Assembly (NCBI RefSeq): GCF_002198735.1
Contig: NZ_MWLO01000130.1
Location: forward strand, 1 to 64,000
DNA length: 64,000 bases
Reading direction: 5' to 3'
From: Ideonella sp. A 288
GTDB taxonomy: Bacteria; Pseudomonadota; Gammaproteobacteria; Burkholderiales; Burkholderiaceae_C
Made by a program: the position numbers and the translations under genes. Below are positions 20,379-30,924 of this stretch, piece by piece. A model generated the notes under the pieces. That model saw only the letters and a program-made list of their open reading frames with translations, made no database searches and had not been told where the DNA came from. How positions within the stretch are numbered: position 1 is the first letter of the stretch; each line of letters starts with the position of its first letter.

Positions 20379-20906
20379 TCAGAAGCTGTAGGTCACGCCC
20401 AGGCGCACCATGGGCTGCAGGCGCAGGTCGCGCAGCGCGTCGCCGACGCTCAGGCCGCCGTTGAGCACGCGTCCCAGGCGGGCCGCGGCCCCCAGGCTCT
20501 GCGCCGCCATGCCGACATCGGCGCTGAAACCCCAGTCGCCGCGCTGTCCGGCGCCAGAGTAGCCGATGCCGAGGTAGGGCCAGGCGCTGACGGCATCGCC
20601 GTCGGTGGCCGCCGACACGATGCGCTGGTTGAGCACCAACCCGCTGGTCAGCCGCAGGCCACCGGTGTTGCCGAACCTCAGTGCGTCGAGGTGGTAGTCA
20701 CCGAACAGGCGCGCCGATCGCTGCAACGCGCCATGCCCGAGGTCCAGCGGCGACCAGCCGGGTCGGGGCAATGCCGTCTCGAACTCCAGGCGCGCCTGCC
20801 AGTGCGCACTGGGCTCCGGCGCTCGCGGCACGGACAGGCCATCCGCCCACGCCGCCAACGGCGCCAACAGCAGGCAGGTGGCCAATGCGATCGACGTGCG
20901 GTTCAT
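20379..20906 (-). CDS. Predicted small outer-membrane beta-barrel protein
   Basis: Hypothetical protein of 175 residues. A signal peptide (MNRTSIALATCLLLAPLAAWA) is followed by alternating hydrophobic/polar strands, for example ARLFGDYHLDALRFGNTGGL and YLGIGYSGAGQRGDWGFSADVGM. It ends in VRLGVTYSF, a terminal Phe as needed for BAM recognition. The composition suggests a six- to eight-stranded barrel. AAGGAG lies seven bases before ATG 20906, supporting this start over 20924. It sits between prmC and grxD, a place where neighbours of this type usually have no gene. Function unknown. Confidence 0.75.
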   Translation of the reverse strand: MNRTSIALATCLLLAPLAAWADGLSVPRAPEPSAHWQARLEFETALPRPGWSPLDLGHGALQRSARLFGDYHLDALRFGNTGGLRLTSGLVLNQRIVSAATDGDAVSAWPYLGIGYSGAGQRGDWGFSADVGMAAQSLGAAARLGRVLNGGLSVGDALRDLRLQPMVRLGVTYSF

Positions 20907-21006
20907 GGCGTACTCCTTGCGCAAGGGACTGCCAGATCATCGTACGCCCGGCTCGGCAGTCTGTCTCGGCACTGGCTTGCCAACCACACCCCGCGCGGCC
21001 TTTGCC

Positions 21007-21861
21007 TCATCCCCAGAGGGGACCGGGCCACCGCCCGCCGGTGCACCGATCGTGTCCGGCCAGATCGCATCGGGTCGCGATGTCGTCCAAGCCCCCGGCA
21101 TGGAGCAGCGCACGCACGGCGGGCGCCTGGTCGAAGCCATGCTCGAGCAGCAGCCATCCGCCGGCCTCGAGGTGCGCCGGCGCGCCGGCGACGATGGCGC
21201 GGAGGGCGTCGAGTCCGTCCGGCCCGGAGGTCAGTGCGAGCGCGGGCTCGTGCCGCAGCGCCGGCAGATGCGGGTCGGCCTCGGCGATGTAGGGCGGGTT
21301 GGACACCACCAGGTCGAAGCGACGGCCCGCCACGGCCTGCCACCAGGCGCCGGCCCGCCATTCGACGGCCAGGCCCAGCCGGTGGGCATTGCCGCGGGCC
21401 ACGGCCAGCGCGGCCGGGCTCAGGTCGGTGGCCGTCACGCGCCAGGCGGGCCGGGCGTGGGCCAGGGCCAGGGCCACGGCGCCGCTGCCGGTGCCCAGGT
21501 CCAGCACCTCGGCCGACCCGGCGCCCCGGGCGTCGAGTGCCCAGTCGACCAGCGTCTCGGTGTCGGGCCGCGGCACCAGCACGTCGGGCGTGACCTGCAG
21601 CGACAGGCCGTGGAACTCGCGTTCGCCCAGCAGATAAGCCACCGGCCAGTCGTCGGCGCGGCGCTGGCAATCGGATTGGAATGCCACCCAGGTGTGAGCC
21701 GGCAGCGGATCGCCGTCATGGGCCAGCAGCCAGGCGCGTGGCTGGCCGAGATGGTGCGACAACAGCAGGTGCGCGTCGAGCCGGTCGAGGCCGGCCTGCT
21801 GCGCCCAGGCCAGCGCCTGCGCCACCGTGGCGGGTTGGGTCGGGCCTGGCGGCAGGCTCAC
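21007..21861 (-). CDS. prmC: Peptide chain release factor N5-glutamine methyltransferase
   Basis: SAM-dependent methyltransferase of 284 residues that methylates the glutamine of the GGQ motif in RF1 and RF2, raising termination efficiency. It has an N-terminal helical RF-binding domain, then [15 protein letters not shown], the SAM loop [16 protein letters not shown] and the signature [10 protein letters not shown]. The start is GTG 21861, overlapping the prfA stop in GTGA, so the modifying enzyme is coupled to its substrate. The last 20 residues are Gly/Pro/Trp-rich and slightly longer than usual. Confidence 0.93.
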   Translation of the reverse strand: MSLPPGPTQPATVAQALAWAQQAGLDRLDAHLLLSHHLGQPRAWLLAHDGDPLPAHTWVAFQSDCQRRADDWPVAYLLGEREFHGLSLQVTPDVLVPRPDTETLVDWALDARGAGSAEVLDLGTGSGAVALALAHARPAWRVTATDLSPAALAVARGNAHRLGLAVEWRAGAWWQAVAGRRFDLVVSNPPYIAEADPHLPALRHEPALALTSGPDGLDALRAIVAGAPAHLEAGGWLLLEHGFDQAPAVRALLHAGGLDDIATRCDLAGHDRCTGGRWPGPLWG

Positions 21862-22943
21862 GCCGCGCTGCCGTCCAGCGCCGCCAGCTGGGCCTGGGCC
21901 TGCGCGGCCTGCAGCGCCGCCACGACGTCGTCGAGTTCGCCGTCCATGATCGCGCCCAGCTTGTACAGCGTGAGGTTGATGCGGTGGTCGGTGAGCCGCC
22001 CCTGCGGGAAGTTGTAGGTGCGGATGCGGTCCGAGCGGTCGCCGGTGCCGACCAGGCTCTTGCGCGTGGCGGCCTCCTTGGCCTCGCGGGCCACGCGGTC
22101 GCGGTCGCGCAACCGGGCCAGCAGCACCGCCATGGCCTTGGCCTTGTTGCGGTGCTGCGAGCGGTCGTCCTGGCATTCGGCCACCAGGCCGGTGGGCAGG
22201 TGGGTGATGCGGATGGCCGAGTCGGTCTTGTTGACGTGCTGGCCGCCGGCGCCGCTGGCGCGGAAGGTGTCGATGCGCAGGTCGGCCGGGTTGAGGGTGA
22301 CGTCGGTGGCCTCGTCCGGCTCGGGCATCACGGCCACGGTGCAGGCGCTAGTGTGGATGCGGCCCTGCGACTCGGTCTCGGGCACGCGCTGCACGCGATG
22401 GCCACCGGACTCGAACTTGAGCTGGCCGTAGACGCCGTCGCCCTCGATGCGCAGCACCAGTTCCTTGTGGCCGCCCAGGTCGCTGGGGCTGTCGCTCATG
22501 ACCTCGCTGCGCCAGCCCTTGCGCTCGCAGAAGCGCAGGTACATGCGCGCCAGGTCGGCGGCGAACAACGCCGATTCCTCGCCGCCGGTGCCGGCGCGGA
22601 TCTCGAGGAAGGCCGGGCGGGCATCGTCCGGGTCTCGGGGCAGCAACGCCGCCTGCAGGTCGGCCAGCCCCTGTTCGAGGTCGGCCTGCGCGGCATCGAT
22701 CTCCTCTCGGGCCATGTCGGCGAGGTCCGGGTCCGACAGCATCTCGTGCGCGGCGGCCAGGTCGGCCTCGCGCTGCTCATGGCGCCTGAAGCGCGCGACC
22801 ACGTCGGACGCCTCGGCCTGTTCCCGGGCGATGCTGCGGTAGCGCTGCATGTCGGACGTGACCTGCGGGTCGGCCAGGCTGGCATCGAGCTCGGCCAGGC
22901 GCATGACGAGGCGCTGGAGCTGCAGGCGGAGGCTGTCTTTCAT
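21858..22943 (-). CDS. prfA: Peptide chain release factor 1
   Basis: RF1, 361 residues, recognises UAG and UAA. The catalytic GGQ is in [20 protein letters not shown]. The stop-codon-reading tripeptide is in [15 protein letters not shown]: it is PET here, a variant also seen in other bacteria instead of the E. coli PAT. Domain 1 is the helical GTPase/RF3-interacting part (residues about 1-95). ATG 22943 matches the family start. It lies 71 bp after hemA and overlaps prmC, the classic hemA-prfA-prmC order. Confidence 0.96.
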   Translation of the reverse strand: MKDSLRLQLQRLVMRLAELDASLADPQVTSDMQRYRSIAREQAEASDVVARFRRHEQREADLAAAHEMLSDPDLADMAREEIDAAQADLEQGLADLQAALLPRDPDDARPAFLEIRAGTGGEESALFAADLARMYLRFCERKGWRSEVMSDSPSDLGGHKELVLRIEGDGVYGQLKFESGGHRVQRVPETESQGRIHTSACTVAVMPEPDEATDVTLNPADLRIDTFRASGAGGQHVNKTDSAIRITHLPTGLVAECQDDRSQHRNKAKAMAVLLARLRDRDRVAREAKEAATRKSLVGTGDRSDRIRTYNFPQGRLTDHRINLTLYKLGAIMDGELDDVVAALQAAQAQAQLAALDGSAA

Positions 22944-23014
22944 CGGCGGCGAGGGCAGGGTGGCGCTGGGCACGCGCGACGTGGTCGCACGTGCCGGTGG
23001 CGGCGTAGCAGCCG

Positions 23015-24313
23015 CTAACGGCCGTCGTCGGCGGGATTGCGGGTGGTCTGGCGCAGGAACAGACGCGACACCGTCTGCGCCATCTGCGCGCGCTGCTCGC
23101 CATCGCTGGCGTGGAGTTCGGCCATCGTGCCGTGCAGCATCTTCTGCGTCAGGCCGCGGGACAGCGCCTCGAGCACGGTGTCGATGTCGGCTCCCTTGGC
23201 CAGCAGCTTGCGGGCCCGCGCGATCTCGGCAGCGCGCCAATCGTCGGCCTGCCGATTGAGTGCCTGGATGAGCGGCACGCTGGCGCGCTGGTCGAGCCAA
23301 TGGGTGAAGCTCTGCACGCCGGCGTCGATGATGGCTTCGGCCTGGGCCACGGCGGCCTGGCGCTTCTCGCCGGCCGACTGCACCTGGGCGGAGAGATCGT
23401 CCACCGTGTACAGGTAGACGTCGGACAGCGCGGCCACTTCGGGCTCGATGTCGCGTGGCACGGCCAGATCGACCATGAACATGGGGCGGTGGCGGCGGGC
23501 CTTCAGCGCGCTGCGCACGGCACCCAGGCCGATGATCGGCAGGGTGCTGGCGGTGCAGGACACGATGGCGTCGAACTCGTGCAGCCGATGCGGCAGATCG
23601 GCCAGGCGCAACGCCTGGGCGCCGAAGCGGCCGGCCAGTTTCTCGCCGCGCTCGAGCGTGCGGTTGGCGATGGCCATGCCCTTGGGGGCACGCGCCGCGA
23701 AGTGCGTGGCCACCAGCTCGATCATCTCGCCGGCGCCGACGAACAGGACCTGGATGTCTCGCAGGTCTTCGAACAGTTGCGCGGCCAGCCGCACCGAGGC
23801 CGCGGCCATGCTGATGGAATGCGAGCCGATCTCGGTGGACGTGCGCACGTCCTTGGCCACCGAGAAGGTGCGCTGGAACAACTGGTGCAGCGTGGTGCCC
23901 AGGGTGCCGGCCATGTCGGCCTCGCGCACGGCCTGTTTCATCTGTCCCAGGATCTGGGGCTCACCCAGCACCATGGAATCGAGGCCGGACGCCACACGGA
24001 AGGCGTGGCGCGCGGCGTCGCGGTGCTCGAGCACGTAAGTGTGGTGGCGCAACTGGTCGGTGCTGACGCCGCCGTGACCGGCCAGCCAGTCGATCGCCGG
24101 GGCAACCAGACCATTGACTTGGGCCGGTTCGGCCGCGACGTAAAGTTCGGTGCGGTTGCAGGTGGACAGCAGCGCCGCCTCAGGCAAAACGCGCTGCAGG
24201 TTCTCGCGGAACGCGCGCAGTGCCGGAGAGAGCTGCTCGGGCGCGAACGCGAACCGGCCACGCAGATCGACGGGCGCTGTCGTGTGGTTCAGGCCGAGGG
24301 CGAACACGCTCAT
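23015..24313 (-). CDS. hemA: Glutamyl-tRNA reductase
   Basis: First enzyme of C5 tetrapyrrole synthesis, 432 residues. It reduces glutamyl-tRNA to glutamate-1-semialdehyde with NADPH. The nucleophilic cysteine is in [11 protein letters not shown] (Cys52). [16 protein letters not shown] and [17 protein letters not shown] follow, then the NADP fold [14 protein letters not shown] and the dimerisation helix. ATG 24313 matches the [10 protein letters not shown] family start. A perfect TATAAT ends seven bases before this ATG, so the mRNA may be leaderless or nearly so. An FNR-type palindrome lies about 59 bp upstream. Confidence 0.96.
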   Translation of the reverse strand: MSVFALGLNHTTAPVDLRGRFAFAPEQLSPALRAFRENLQRVLPEAALLSTCNRTELYVAAEPAQVNGLVAPAIDWLAGHGGVSTDQLRHHTYVLEHRDAARHAFRVASGLDSMVLGEPQILGQMKQAVREADMAGTLGTTLHQLFQRTFSVAKDVRTSTEIGSHSISMAAASVRLAAQLFEDLRDIQVLFVGAGEMIELVATHFAARAPKGMAIANRTLERGEKLAGRFGAQALRLADLPHRLHEFDAIVSCTASTLPIIGLGAVRSALKARRHRPMFMVDLAVPRDIEPEVAALSDVYLYTVDDLSAQVQSAGEKRQAAVAQAEAIIDAGVQSFTHWLDQRASVPLIQALNRQADDWRAAEIARARKLLAKGADIDTVLEALSRGLTQKMLHGTMAELHASDGEQRAQMAQTVSRLFLRQTTRNPADDGR

Positions 24314-24319
24314 GCACCG

Positions 24320-24325
24320 ATTATA
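24320..24325 (-). promoter_or_regulatory. hemA -10 element, possible leaderless promoter
   Basis: TATAAT on the minus strand, six bases before the hemA ATG (24313). Transcription would start at or within a couple of bases of the start codon. No good -35 is present at 17 bases (CGCGTT region), which fits an activator-dependent promoter using the upstream FNR-type site. Confidence 0.6.
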
Positions 24326-24365
24326 GAATTCGGTCCTCGAAAAACGCGGCATCCAGCCCACGAAC

Positions 24366-24379
24366 TTGACGTGAGTCAA
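24366..24379. promoter_or_regulatory. FNR/Anr/FixK-type binding site
   Basis: TTGACGTGAGTCAA is a perfect inverted repeat (TTGAC-N4-GTCAA) fitting the CRP/FNR superfamily half-site TTGA(T/C). It is centred about 59 bp upstream of the predicted hemA transcription start, close to the class I position near -61.5. It is also 28 bp before the small plus-strand membrane gene. hemA regulation by Anr is known in Pseudomonas aeruginosa; here it is inferred. Confidence 0.55.
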
Positions 24380-24407
24380 GTCGACACGACTGGACATCGA
24401 CACGCCC

Positions 24408-24689
24408 ATGGGACCGCTCGACGCCGCCTGGCACCTGCTCAACTTCTTTGCCCCGGCGGTGGGCGTCGGGCTGCTGTCGGCGGCGGGCGCCAAGTGGCTG
24501 TGGCGGCGCGAACTGGGCGCTGTGCCGTGGCGCCGGCTGGCCAGCGCGGCCAGCGGCGCCTCGGCGGCGGTGCTGGTGGCCGGCCTGGTGCTCAGCGGCC
24601 GCGACGGCCGCATGGTCGTCTACGCCGCGATGGTGCTGGCCTGCGCCGCAGCCCTGGCCTGGGTGGGCTTCGGGCCTGGCCGGCGCTGA
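24408..24689 (+). CDS. Small hypothetical membrane protein
   Basis: Unrecognised 93-residue protein with three predicted transmembrane helices: about residues 8-28 ([21 protein letters not shown]), 43-62 ([19 protein letters not shown]) and 69-88 ([19 protein letters not shown]). A positively charged WLWRREL/PWRR loop follows helix 1. Ribosome-binding sequence is weak. It is divergent from hemA and stops three bases before the convergent miaB stop. Codon use is like its neighbours, so I consider it real. Function unknown. Confidence 0.65.
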   Translation: MGPLDAAWHLLNFFAPAVGVGLLSAAGAKWLWRRELGAVPWRRLASAASGASAAVLVAGLVLSGRDGRMVVYAAMVLACAAALAWVGFGPGRR

Positions 24690-24692
24690 GCG

Positions 24693-26066
24693 TCAGCCGG
24701 CGACCACCGGGGCGACCGGCGCGTCCCGCATCGTCGGCACCAGCACCTCGCCGCGCAGCGAATGCGGCAGCGCCTGCGTGATGCGCACGTCGATCATCTG
24801 CCCCACCAGCCGCTGCGGCAGCGGTCCGCCGTCGAAATTGACGATGCGATTGCACTCGGTGCGGCCCATCAATTCTGCAGCGCTCTTCCGGCTGGGCCCC
24901 TCGACCAGGATGCGCTGCACCTGGCCGACGAGTCCGGCGCTCAGCCGCTGCACGTTCTGCTCGATCAGCGCCTGCAACTGCTGCAGGCGGGCGAGCTTCA
25001 GCGCCTGCGGCGTGTCGTCTTCCAGCGCGGCCGCGGGCGTGCCCGGGCGCGGGCTGAAGACGAAGCTGAAGCTGGCATCGAAGCCGATGTCCTCGATCAG
25101 CCTGAGCGTGCGGGCGAAGTCGTCCTCGGTTTCGCCCGGGAAGCCGACGATGAAGTCGGTGGACAGGCTCAGGCCGGGGCGTGCTGCGCGCAGCTTGCGC
25201 ACCAGGCTCTTGTACTCGAGCACGGTGTAGCCCCGCTTCATGGCCATCAGGATGCGGTCGGCGCCGTGCTGCACCGGCAGGTGCAGGTGCCCGACCAGCT
25301 TGGGCAGGTGCCCGTGGGCCTCGATCAGCCGCGCGGTGAACTCGTTGGGGTGGCTGGTGGTGTAGCGGATGCGCTCGATGCCGGGGATCTCGTGCACCAC
25401 CTCCAGCAGCAGCGCGAAATCGGCGATCTCGCCGCTGGCGCCCATGCTGCCCCGGTAGGCGTTGACGTTCTGGCCGAGCAGCGTCACTTCCTTGACGCCC
25501 TGTTCGGCCAGCCCGGCCACTTCGGCGAGCACGTCGTCGAAGGGGCGGCTCACCTCCTCGCCGCGGGTGTAGGGCACCACGCAGTAGGTGCAGTACTTGG
25601 AGCAGCCTTCCATGATCGACACGAAGGCGCTGGCGCCTTCGGTGCGCGCCGGCGGCAGGTTGTCGAACTTCTCGATCTCGGGGAAGCTGATGTCCACCTG
25701 CGGCCGCCCCGCCAGCCGACGAGCGGCCAGCAACTGCGGCAGGCGGTGCAGGGTCTGCGGCCCGAACACCACGTCCACGTAGGGGGCTCGTTCGATGATG
25801 GCCGCGCCCTCCTGGCTGGCCACGCAGCCACCGACGCCGATGAGCACACCCTTCTGCTTGAGGTGTCGCACCCGACCCAGGTCGGAGAACACCTTTTCCT
25901 GCGCCTTTTCGCGTACCGAGCAGGTGTTGAACAGGATGAGGTCGGCCTGCTCGGGGTCGTCGGTGGGCTCGTAGCCGTCGGCCGCGTGCATCACGTCGGC
26001 CATCTTGTCGGCGTCGTACTCGTTCATCTGGCAGCCGAAGCTGCGGATGTAGACCTTCTTGGTCAT
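24693..26066 (-). CDS. miaB: tRNA-2-methylthio-N6-dimethylallyladenosine synthase
   Basis: Radical-SAM methylthiotransferase of 457 residues that converts i6A37 to ms2i6A37 in tRNAs reading U-initial codons. The N-terminal UPF0004 domain has its three cluster cysteines ([32 protein letters not shown]). The radical-SAM motif is [19 protein letters not shown]-terminal TRAM domain ends at [16 protein letters not shown]. It is preceded on the same strand by a small exported protein gene 16 bp away. Confidence 0.95.
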   Translation of the reverse strand: MTKKVYIRSFGCQMNEYDADKMADVMHAADGYEPTDDPEQADLILFNTCSVREKAQEKVFSDLGRVRHLKQKGVLIGVGGCVASQEGAAIIERAPYVDVVFGPQTLHRLPQLLAARRLAGRPQVDISFPEIEKFDNLPPARTEGASAFVSIMEGCSKYCTYCVVPYTRGEEVSRPFDDVLAEVAGLAEQGVKEVTLLGQNVNAYRGSMGASGEIADFALLLEVVHEIPGIERIRYTTSHPNEFTARLIEAHGHLPKLVGHLHLPVQHGADRILMAMKRGYTVLEYKSLVRKLRAARPGLSLSTDFIVGFPGETEDDFARTLRLIEDIGFDASFSFVFSPRPGTPAAALEDDTPQALKLARLQQLQALIEQNVQRLSAGLVGQVQRILVEGPSRKSAAELMGRTECNRIVNFDGGPLPQRLVGQMIDVRITQALPHSLRGEVLVPTMRDAPVAPVVAG

Positions 26067-26082
26067 CGCTGCCTCCGCCGCC

Positions 26083-26502
26083 TCAGCGTTTGGTCCAGAC
26101 CTGGGCCGCCGGATCGAAGGCCCAGCGCTGGGCTTCTTCCGGCGTGCTGGGCCAGGGCTTGCGTGACATCTCCTCGGCCGTGAGGATCCACACGTTGTGC
26201 ACCATGCCCATCGTCTCGAGCGTGTAGTGCACGACGACCTTCTGGCCGGCCAGCGCGCCGGACAGCACCAGCAGGTTGTTCTCGCCGCGGATGCGCGAAC
26301 CGGGCGACAAGCGCGCGGGCTGACCGTTGAGCAGCACTTCCGGGCCCTGGTTCACTTCGAGCGTGCCGCGCAACGCGTTGGCCGGGAACGGGCGAGGCGC
26401 CTGGGCGGCGGCGGTGCCGGCCAGCAGCATCGAGGCCACGATGGCCGGGGCGGCGGTCGCCCACCGCACAGCGGGCAGGACACAGCGGATCATGGTGTTC
26501 AT
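26083..26502 (-). CDS. Exported hypothetical protein upstream of miaB
   Basis: 139-residue protein with a long N-terminal signal region (residues 1-35, ending TAAAQA) and a compact soluble domain: [39 protein letters not shown], then [19 protein letters not shown]. The family is not one I can name; similar proteins occur as a conserved partner of miaB in Burkholderiales. ATG 26502 is chosen because a longer start at 26538 would run into the tRNA terminator; ATG 26493 is also possible. Probably periplasmic. Confidence 0.7.
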   Translation of the reverse strand: MNTMIRCVLPAVRWATAAPAIVASMLLAGTAAAQAPRPFPANALRGTLEVNQGPEVLLNGQPARLSPGSRIRGENNLLVLSGALAGQKVVVHYTLETMGMVHNVWILTAEEMSRKPWPSTPEEAQRWAFDPAAQVWTKR

Positions 26503-26515
26503 CCAGTGGCTGTGG

Positions 26516-26549
26516 AAAGAAAAACGGCCCGAGCTCATCGCTCGGGCCG
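26516..26549 (-). terminator. Rho-independent terminator of tRNA-Met
   Basis: On the minus strand a nine-base-pair perfect stem (cggcccgag/ctcgggccg, 26525-26533 with 26541-26549), a seven-base loop and then TTTTTCTTT. It begins six bases after the encoded CCA end of the tRNA. Confidence 0.93.
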
Positions 26550-26554
26550 GGATC

Positions 26555-26631
<77 letters not shown>

Positions 26632-26643
26632 TTTCAGCCTGTC

Positions 26644-26649
26644 ATTATA
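26644..26649 (-). promoter_or_regulatory. -10 element of the tRNA-Met promoter
   Basis: Perfect TATAAT on the minus strand. A start about seven bases downstream falls near 26637, leaving a short leader before the tRNA at 26631. The -35 is poor (TTCGAT at an 18-base spacing). The element lies 24 bp before the divergent ftsY start. Confidence 0.65.
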
Positions 26650-26672
26650 GCGGTCTCCAACGACGGAATCGA

Positions 26673-27851
<1,179 letters not shown>

Positions 27852-27895
27852 GGCATCTCCCCGCTGCGCCTGTGTCGCGCATCGGACGCCTGGCG

Positions 27896-28591
27896 TCAGC
27901 GCTTGGCGGGCAGCGGCAGGTCGGGTGCAAACTCGTCGAACAGCGCCGACGGCACCGGCTCCATCGCGCTGTCGCCCTCGCTGTCCGCATGGTCGGCATC
28001 GCCTTCGGCGAGCACCTCGGCCACCGGGATCAGCGGCATCGGCCGAGACGACGTGCCGGCCGACGATCGTGCCGCCTGCCCGGTGAGCAGCGGCAAGATC
28101 TGGTTGCGGATCATCGTCACGTCGGGCAGCGCGTCTTCGTTCCAGGACAGCACCTTGATCCCCGCCGCCTTGAGCAGTCGGTTCATCTTGTCGTGCCGAC
28201 GGCGGCTGCCGTCGCTGGATCGCGCCGACCGCACATCGACCACGGCGAGCACGCGAGAGCCCGAATCACAGACCAACATGTCCACGCTGAGCCCATTGGC
28301 CAATTGCAGCCACTCGCTCTGCTGGGTGTCGACGCGCAGGAACCGCGTCACCGGAACCTGGGCCAGCACAAGGTAGCCCGGCAGTGCCTGGCGCAGCAGC
28401 GTGTGGGCGCGGCGCTCGGCGACCGTGAGCACCCGGACCGCCTGGGGCACGAAGCGGGGCAGAGATGAATCGGGCGCGCGCTGGGGGCGGCGACCTGCGT
28501 TGCGTCGGCGAACCACGGCGGCGCGCAGCGTCAACATCAGCAGCAGGGCGGCGACGAGGGCGAGGGCGGAGGAGGGTTCTACGGCAAACAT
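27896..28591 (-). CDS. DUF2726 domain membrane-anchored protein
   Basis: 231-residue protein with one N-terminal transmembrane helix (SSALALVAALLLMLTLRAAVV) followed by arginines, so the rest is cytosolic. Residues about 45-170 match DUF2726, a restriction-endonuclease-like fold (LTVAERRAHTLLRQAL, VDMLVCDSGSRVLAVVDV, RHDKMNRLLKAAGIKVLSW). The D-x-n-x-V-D-V pattern preserves the acidic core of such nucleases, but activity has not been shown for this family. It follows ffh on the same strand by about 95 bp and is convergent with ftsY. The tail is acidic and low-complexity. Confidence 0.8.
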   Translation of the reverse strand: MFAVEPSSALALVAALLLMLTLRAAVVRRRNAGRRPQRAPDSSLPRFVPQAVRVLTVAERRAHTLLRQALPGYLVLAQVPVTRFLRVDTQQSEWLQLANGLSVDMLVCDSGSRVLAVVDVRSARSSDGSRRRHDKMNRLLKAAGIKVLSWNEDALPDVTMIRNQILPLLTGQAARSSAGTSSRPMPLIPVAEVLAEGDADHADSEGDSAMEPVPSALFDEFAPDLPLPAKR

Positions 28592-28686
28592 GCTCGGTGT
28601 TCGGCCAGGTGAGCGTCAACTGTAGGCGGTCACCCTGCGCGCCTTGGTGACGAGTCGGCCGATTCTGTATCGGCTTGTTTCATGAA

Positions 28687-30042
28687 TCAGGGCATCAGGC
28701 CTTTCATGCCGCCCATGCGCTTCATCATCTTCATCAAGCCGCCACCCTTCATCTTCTTCATCATGCCCTGCATCTGGTCGAACTGATTGAGCAATCGGTT
28801 CACCTCCTGGACATGCACCCCGGCGCCGGCCGCGATGCGCCGCTTGCGGCTGGCCTTCAGCAGGTCGGGCTTGCGCCGCTCCAGCGGAGTCATCGAGCGG
28901 ATGATGCCTTCCATGCGGCGCACGTCACGTTCGGCACGGTCCATGTCGACCGCGCCGGCCTTGGCGGTCATCTGCGAGGGCAGCTTGTCCATCAGGCTGG
29001 ACAGGCCGCCCATCTTCTTCATCTGCGAGATCTGCATCAGGAAGTCGTCGAGATCGAAGACCTCGCCGGACTTGACCTTGTTGGCCAACTTCTGCGCGGA
29101 TTCGAGGTCGACGCCCTTCTGCACCTCCTCGACCAGGGCAACGATGTCACCCATGCCCAGCACGCGGCCGGCATGCCGTTCGGCGTCGAAGACCTCGAGG
29201 CCGTCGATCTTTTCGGACACGCCGGCGAACTTGATCGGTGCCCCGGTGATCTGGCGCACCGACAGCGCGGCGCCGCCGCGCGAATCGCCGTCGAGCTTGG
29301 TGAGCACGATGCCGGTGAGCGGCAGCGCCTCCTTGAAGGCCTTGGCGGTGTTGACCGCATCCTGGCCCTGCATCGCATCGACGACGAACAGCGTCTCGAT
29401 CGGCCCGAGGGCGGCGTGCAGGTCGCGGATCTCGGCCATCAGCGCTTCGTCGATGGCCAGGCGGCCGGCGGTGTCGACCAGCAGCACGTCGAAGTAATGG
29501 CGCTTGGCGTGATCGAGCGCGGCCAGCGCGATGTCGCGCGGCTTCTGCGACGGGTCGGACGGGAACCACTCGGCGCCCGCCTGGCGCGTCACGGTCTTCA
29601 ACTGTTCGATGGCCGCCGGGCGGTAGACGTCGGCGGACACCGTGAGCACCTTCTTCTTGCGGCGCTCGATCAGGTGCTTTGCCAGCTTGGCGGTGGTGGT
29701 GGTCTTGCCGGCACCCTGCAGGCCGGCCATCAGGATGACCGCCGGGGGCTGGGTGGCGAGGTTGAGATCGGCCACCCCTGCGCCCATCGTGGCGGCCAGT
29801 TCCTTGTGCACCACGCCGACCAGTGCCTGGCCGGGGTTGAGCGACCCGACCACTTCGGTGCCGAGCGCCTTTTCCTTGACCCGCGCGATGAAGTCGCGCA
29901 CCACGGGCAATGCGACGTCGGCTTCGAGCAAGGCCATGCGCACCTCGCGCAGCATGTCCTGCACGTTGGTGTCGGTGATGCGGGCTTGCCCGCGCATCGT
30001 CTTGACGAGGCGCGACAGGCGGTCGGAGAGGGTGGAGGCCAT
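28687..30042 (-). CDS. ffh: Signal recognition particle protein Ffh
   Basis: SRP54-type GTPase of 451 residues. The NG domain has P-loop GLQGAGKTTTTAKLA, DVYRPAAIEQL, DTAGRLAIDEALM and TKLDGDSRGGAAL. The M domain, from about residue 295, contains the 4.5S RNA helix-turn-helix (ERRKPDLLKASRKRRIAAGAG) and ends in a methionine-rich tail (MMKKMKGGGLMKMMKRMGGM). It binds signal sequences emerging from ribosomes and delivers them to FtsY. It is divergent from a CcsA/YpjD-like gene, as in many proteobacteria. The 4.5S RNA gene is not in the window. Confidence 0.96.
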   Translation of the reverse strand: MASTLSDRLSRLVKTMRGQARITDTNVQDMLREVRMALLEADVALPVVRDFIARVKEKALGTEVVGSLNPGQALVGVVHKELAATMGAGVADLNLATQPPAVILMAGLQGAGKTTTTAKLAKHLIERRKKKVLTVSADVYRPAAIEQLKTVTRQAGAEWFPSDPSQKPRDIALAALDHAKRHYFDVLLVDTAGRLAIDEALMAEIRDLHAALGPIETLFVVDAMQGQDAVNTAKAFKEALPLTGIVLTKLDGDSRGGAALSVRQITGAPIKFAGVSEKIDGLEVFDAERHAGRVLGMGDIVALVEEVQKGVDLESAQKLANKVKSGEVFDLDDFLMQISQMKKMGGLSSLMDKLPSQMTAKAGAVDMDRAERDVRRMEGIIRSMTPLERRKPDLLKASRKRRIAAGAGVHVQEVNRLLNQFDQMQGMMKKMKGGGLMKMMKRMGGMKGLMP

Positions 30043-30103
30043 CTGGATGGCGCCCGGGGGGTCTGCATGCCGCAGGGCCGGCCGCGAAAGTACACTGTCC
30101 GTG

Positions 30104-30922
30104 ATGATTCTATCGTTCGCATCCTCGGCCTCCGCCGGCTCGCCGCCGATCGCCCTGGCGGTGATGGCCCTGGTGGCCTACCTGGTGGCGGCGGGCCTCG
30201 TCGGCACGTCCGAACGCGTGCCCACCATCGCGCTCAGCGTGGGCTGGCTGCTGCACGGCCTCTGGCTGGTGCTCGACATCGCCGGACTGCACCGGCCCGA
30301 GGCTGGCGTCCGGCTCGGCTTCGGGCCGGTGTTGGCGCTGGCGGCCTGGCTGATCCTGGCGGTGCACACCGTCGAGAGCCGCTTCGTTCCCTTGCCCGCG
30401 GTGCGCCGTGTGTTGGCGCTGCTGGGTGCCGTCACGCTGCTGCTGGCGTGGGCCTTCCCGGGCGAACTGCGGCAGATGGCCTCGCGCTGGGCCCCGCTGC
30501 ACTGGGCGCTCGGTGTCGCCTCCTACGGCCTGTTCGGCGCGGCCGTGCTGCATGCCACCATGCTCGATTCGGCGGAGCGCCAGATGCGGCATCGCGGCCC
30601 CGCCATCAGGGGGCCGCTGGGCATGCCGCTGCTGCGGCTGGAGCGCCTCACCTTCCGCTTCGTCGACATCGGGTTTGCGGTGCTGACCCTCACGCTGCTG
30701 CTGGGCGTGGCCACCTCGACACATTGGCGGCTCGACCACAAGTCGGTGTTCTCGCTGTTGGGCTGGGGCGTGTTCGCGGCCTTGCTGGCCGGTCGGCACT
30801 GGAAGGGGTGGCGAGGCCAGCGTGCCACCCGCTGGCTGTACGCCGGCGTGACCTTGCTGCTGCTGGCCTATGTCGGCTCGCGCTTCGTCTTCGAGGTGTT
30901 GCTGGGTCGCGGAGGGGCCTGA
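30104..30922 (+). CDS. CcsA/YpjD-like inner-membrane protein
   Basis: 272-residue polytopic membrane protein with eight hydrophobic segments, matching the cytochrome c assembly (CcsA/HemX) family. The conserved central part is WAPLHWALGVASYGLFGAAVLHATMLDSAER, with histidines placed for haem contact, and later TSTHWRLDHKSVFSLLGW. YpjD, its E. coli relative beside ffh, has no proven function. ATG 30104 is chosen; GTG 30101 is one codon earlier. It heads a plus-strand run with the PP0621-type gene, pilS, pilR and ampD. Confidence 0.82.
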   Translation: MILSFASSASAGSPPIALAVMALVAYLVAAGLVGTSERVPTIALSVGWLLHGLWLVLDIAGLHRPEAGVRLGFGPVLALAAWLILAVHTVESRFVPLPAVRRVLALLGAVTLLLAWAFPGELRQMASRWAPLHWALGVASYGLFGAAVLHATMLDSAERQMRHRGPAIRGPLGMPLLRLERLTFRFVDIGFAVLTLTLLLGVATSTHWRLDHKSVFSLLGWGVFAALLAGRHWKGWRGQRATRWLYAGVTLLLLAYVGSRFVFEVLLGRGGA

Positions 30923-30924
30923 CC

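Noticed and set aside
26083-26538. Longer start at 26538 for the small exported protein
   Set aside because: It would begin inside the tRNA terminator stem and place a non-signal sequence before the signal peptide.
28658-28674. Hairpin gccgat/atcggc just after the ffh stop as a terminator
   Set aside because: No T-run follows on the minus strand and the next gene in that direction appears to follow on; too weak to annotate.
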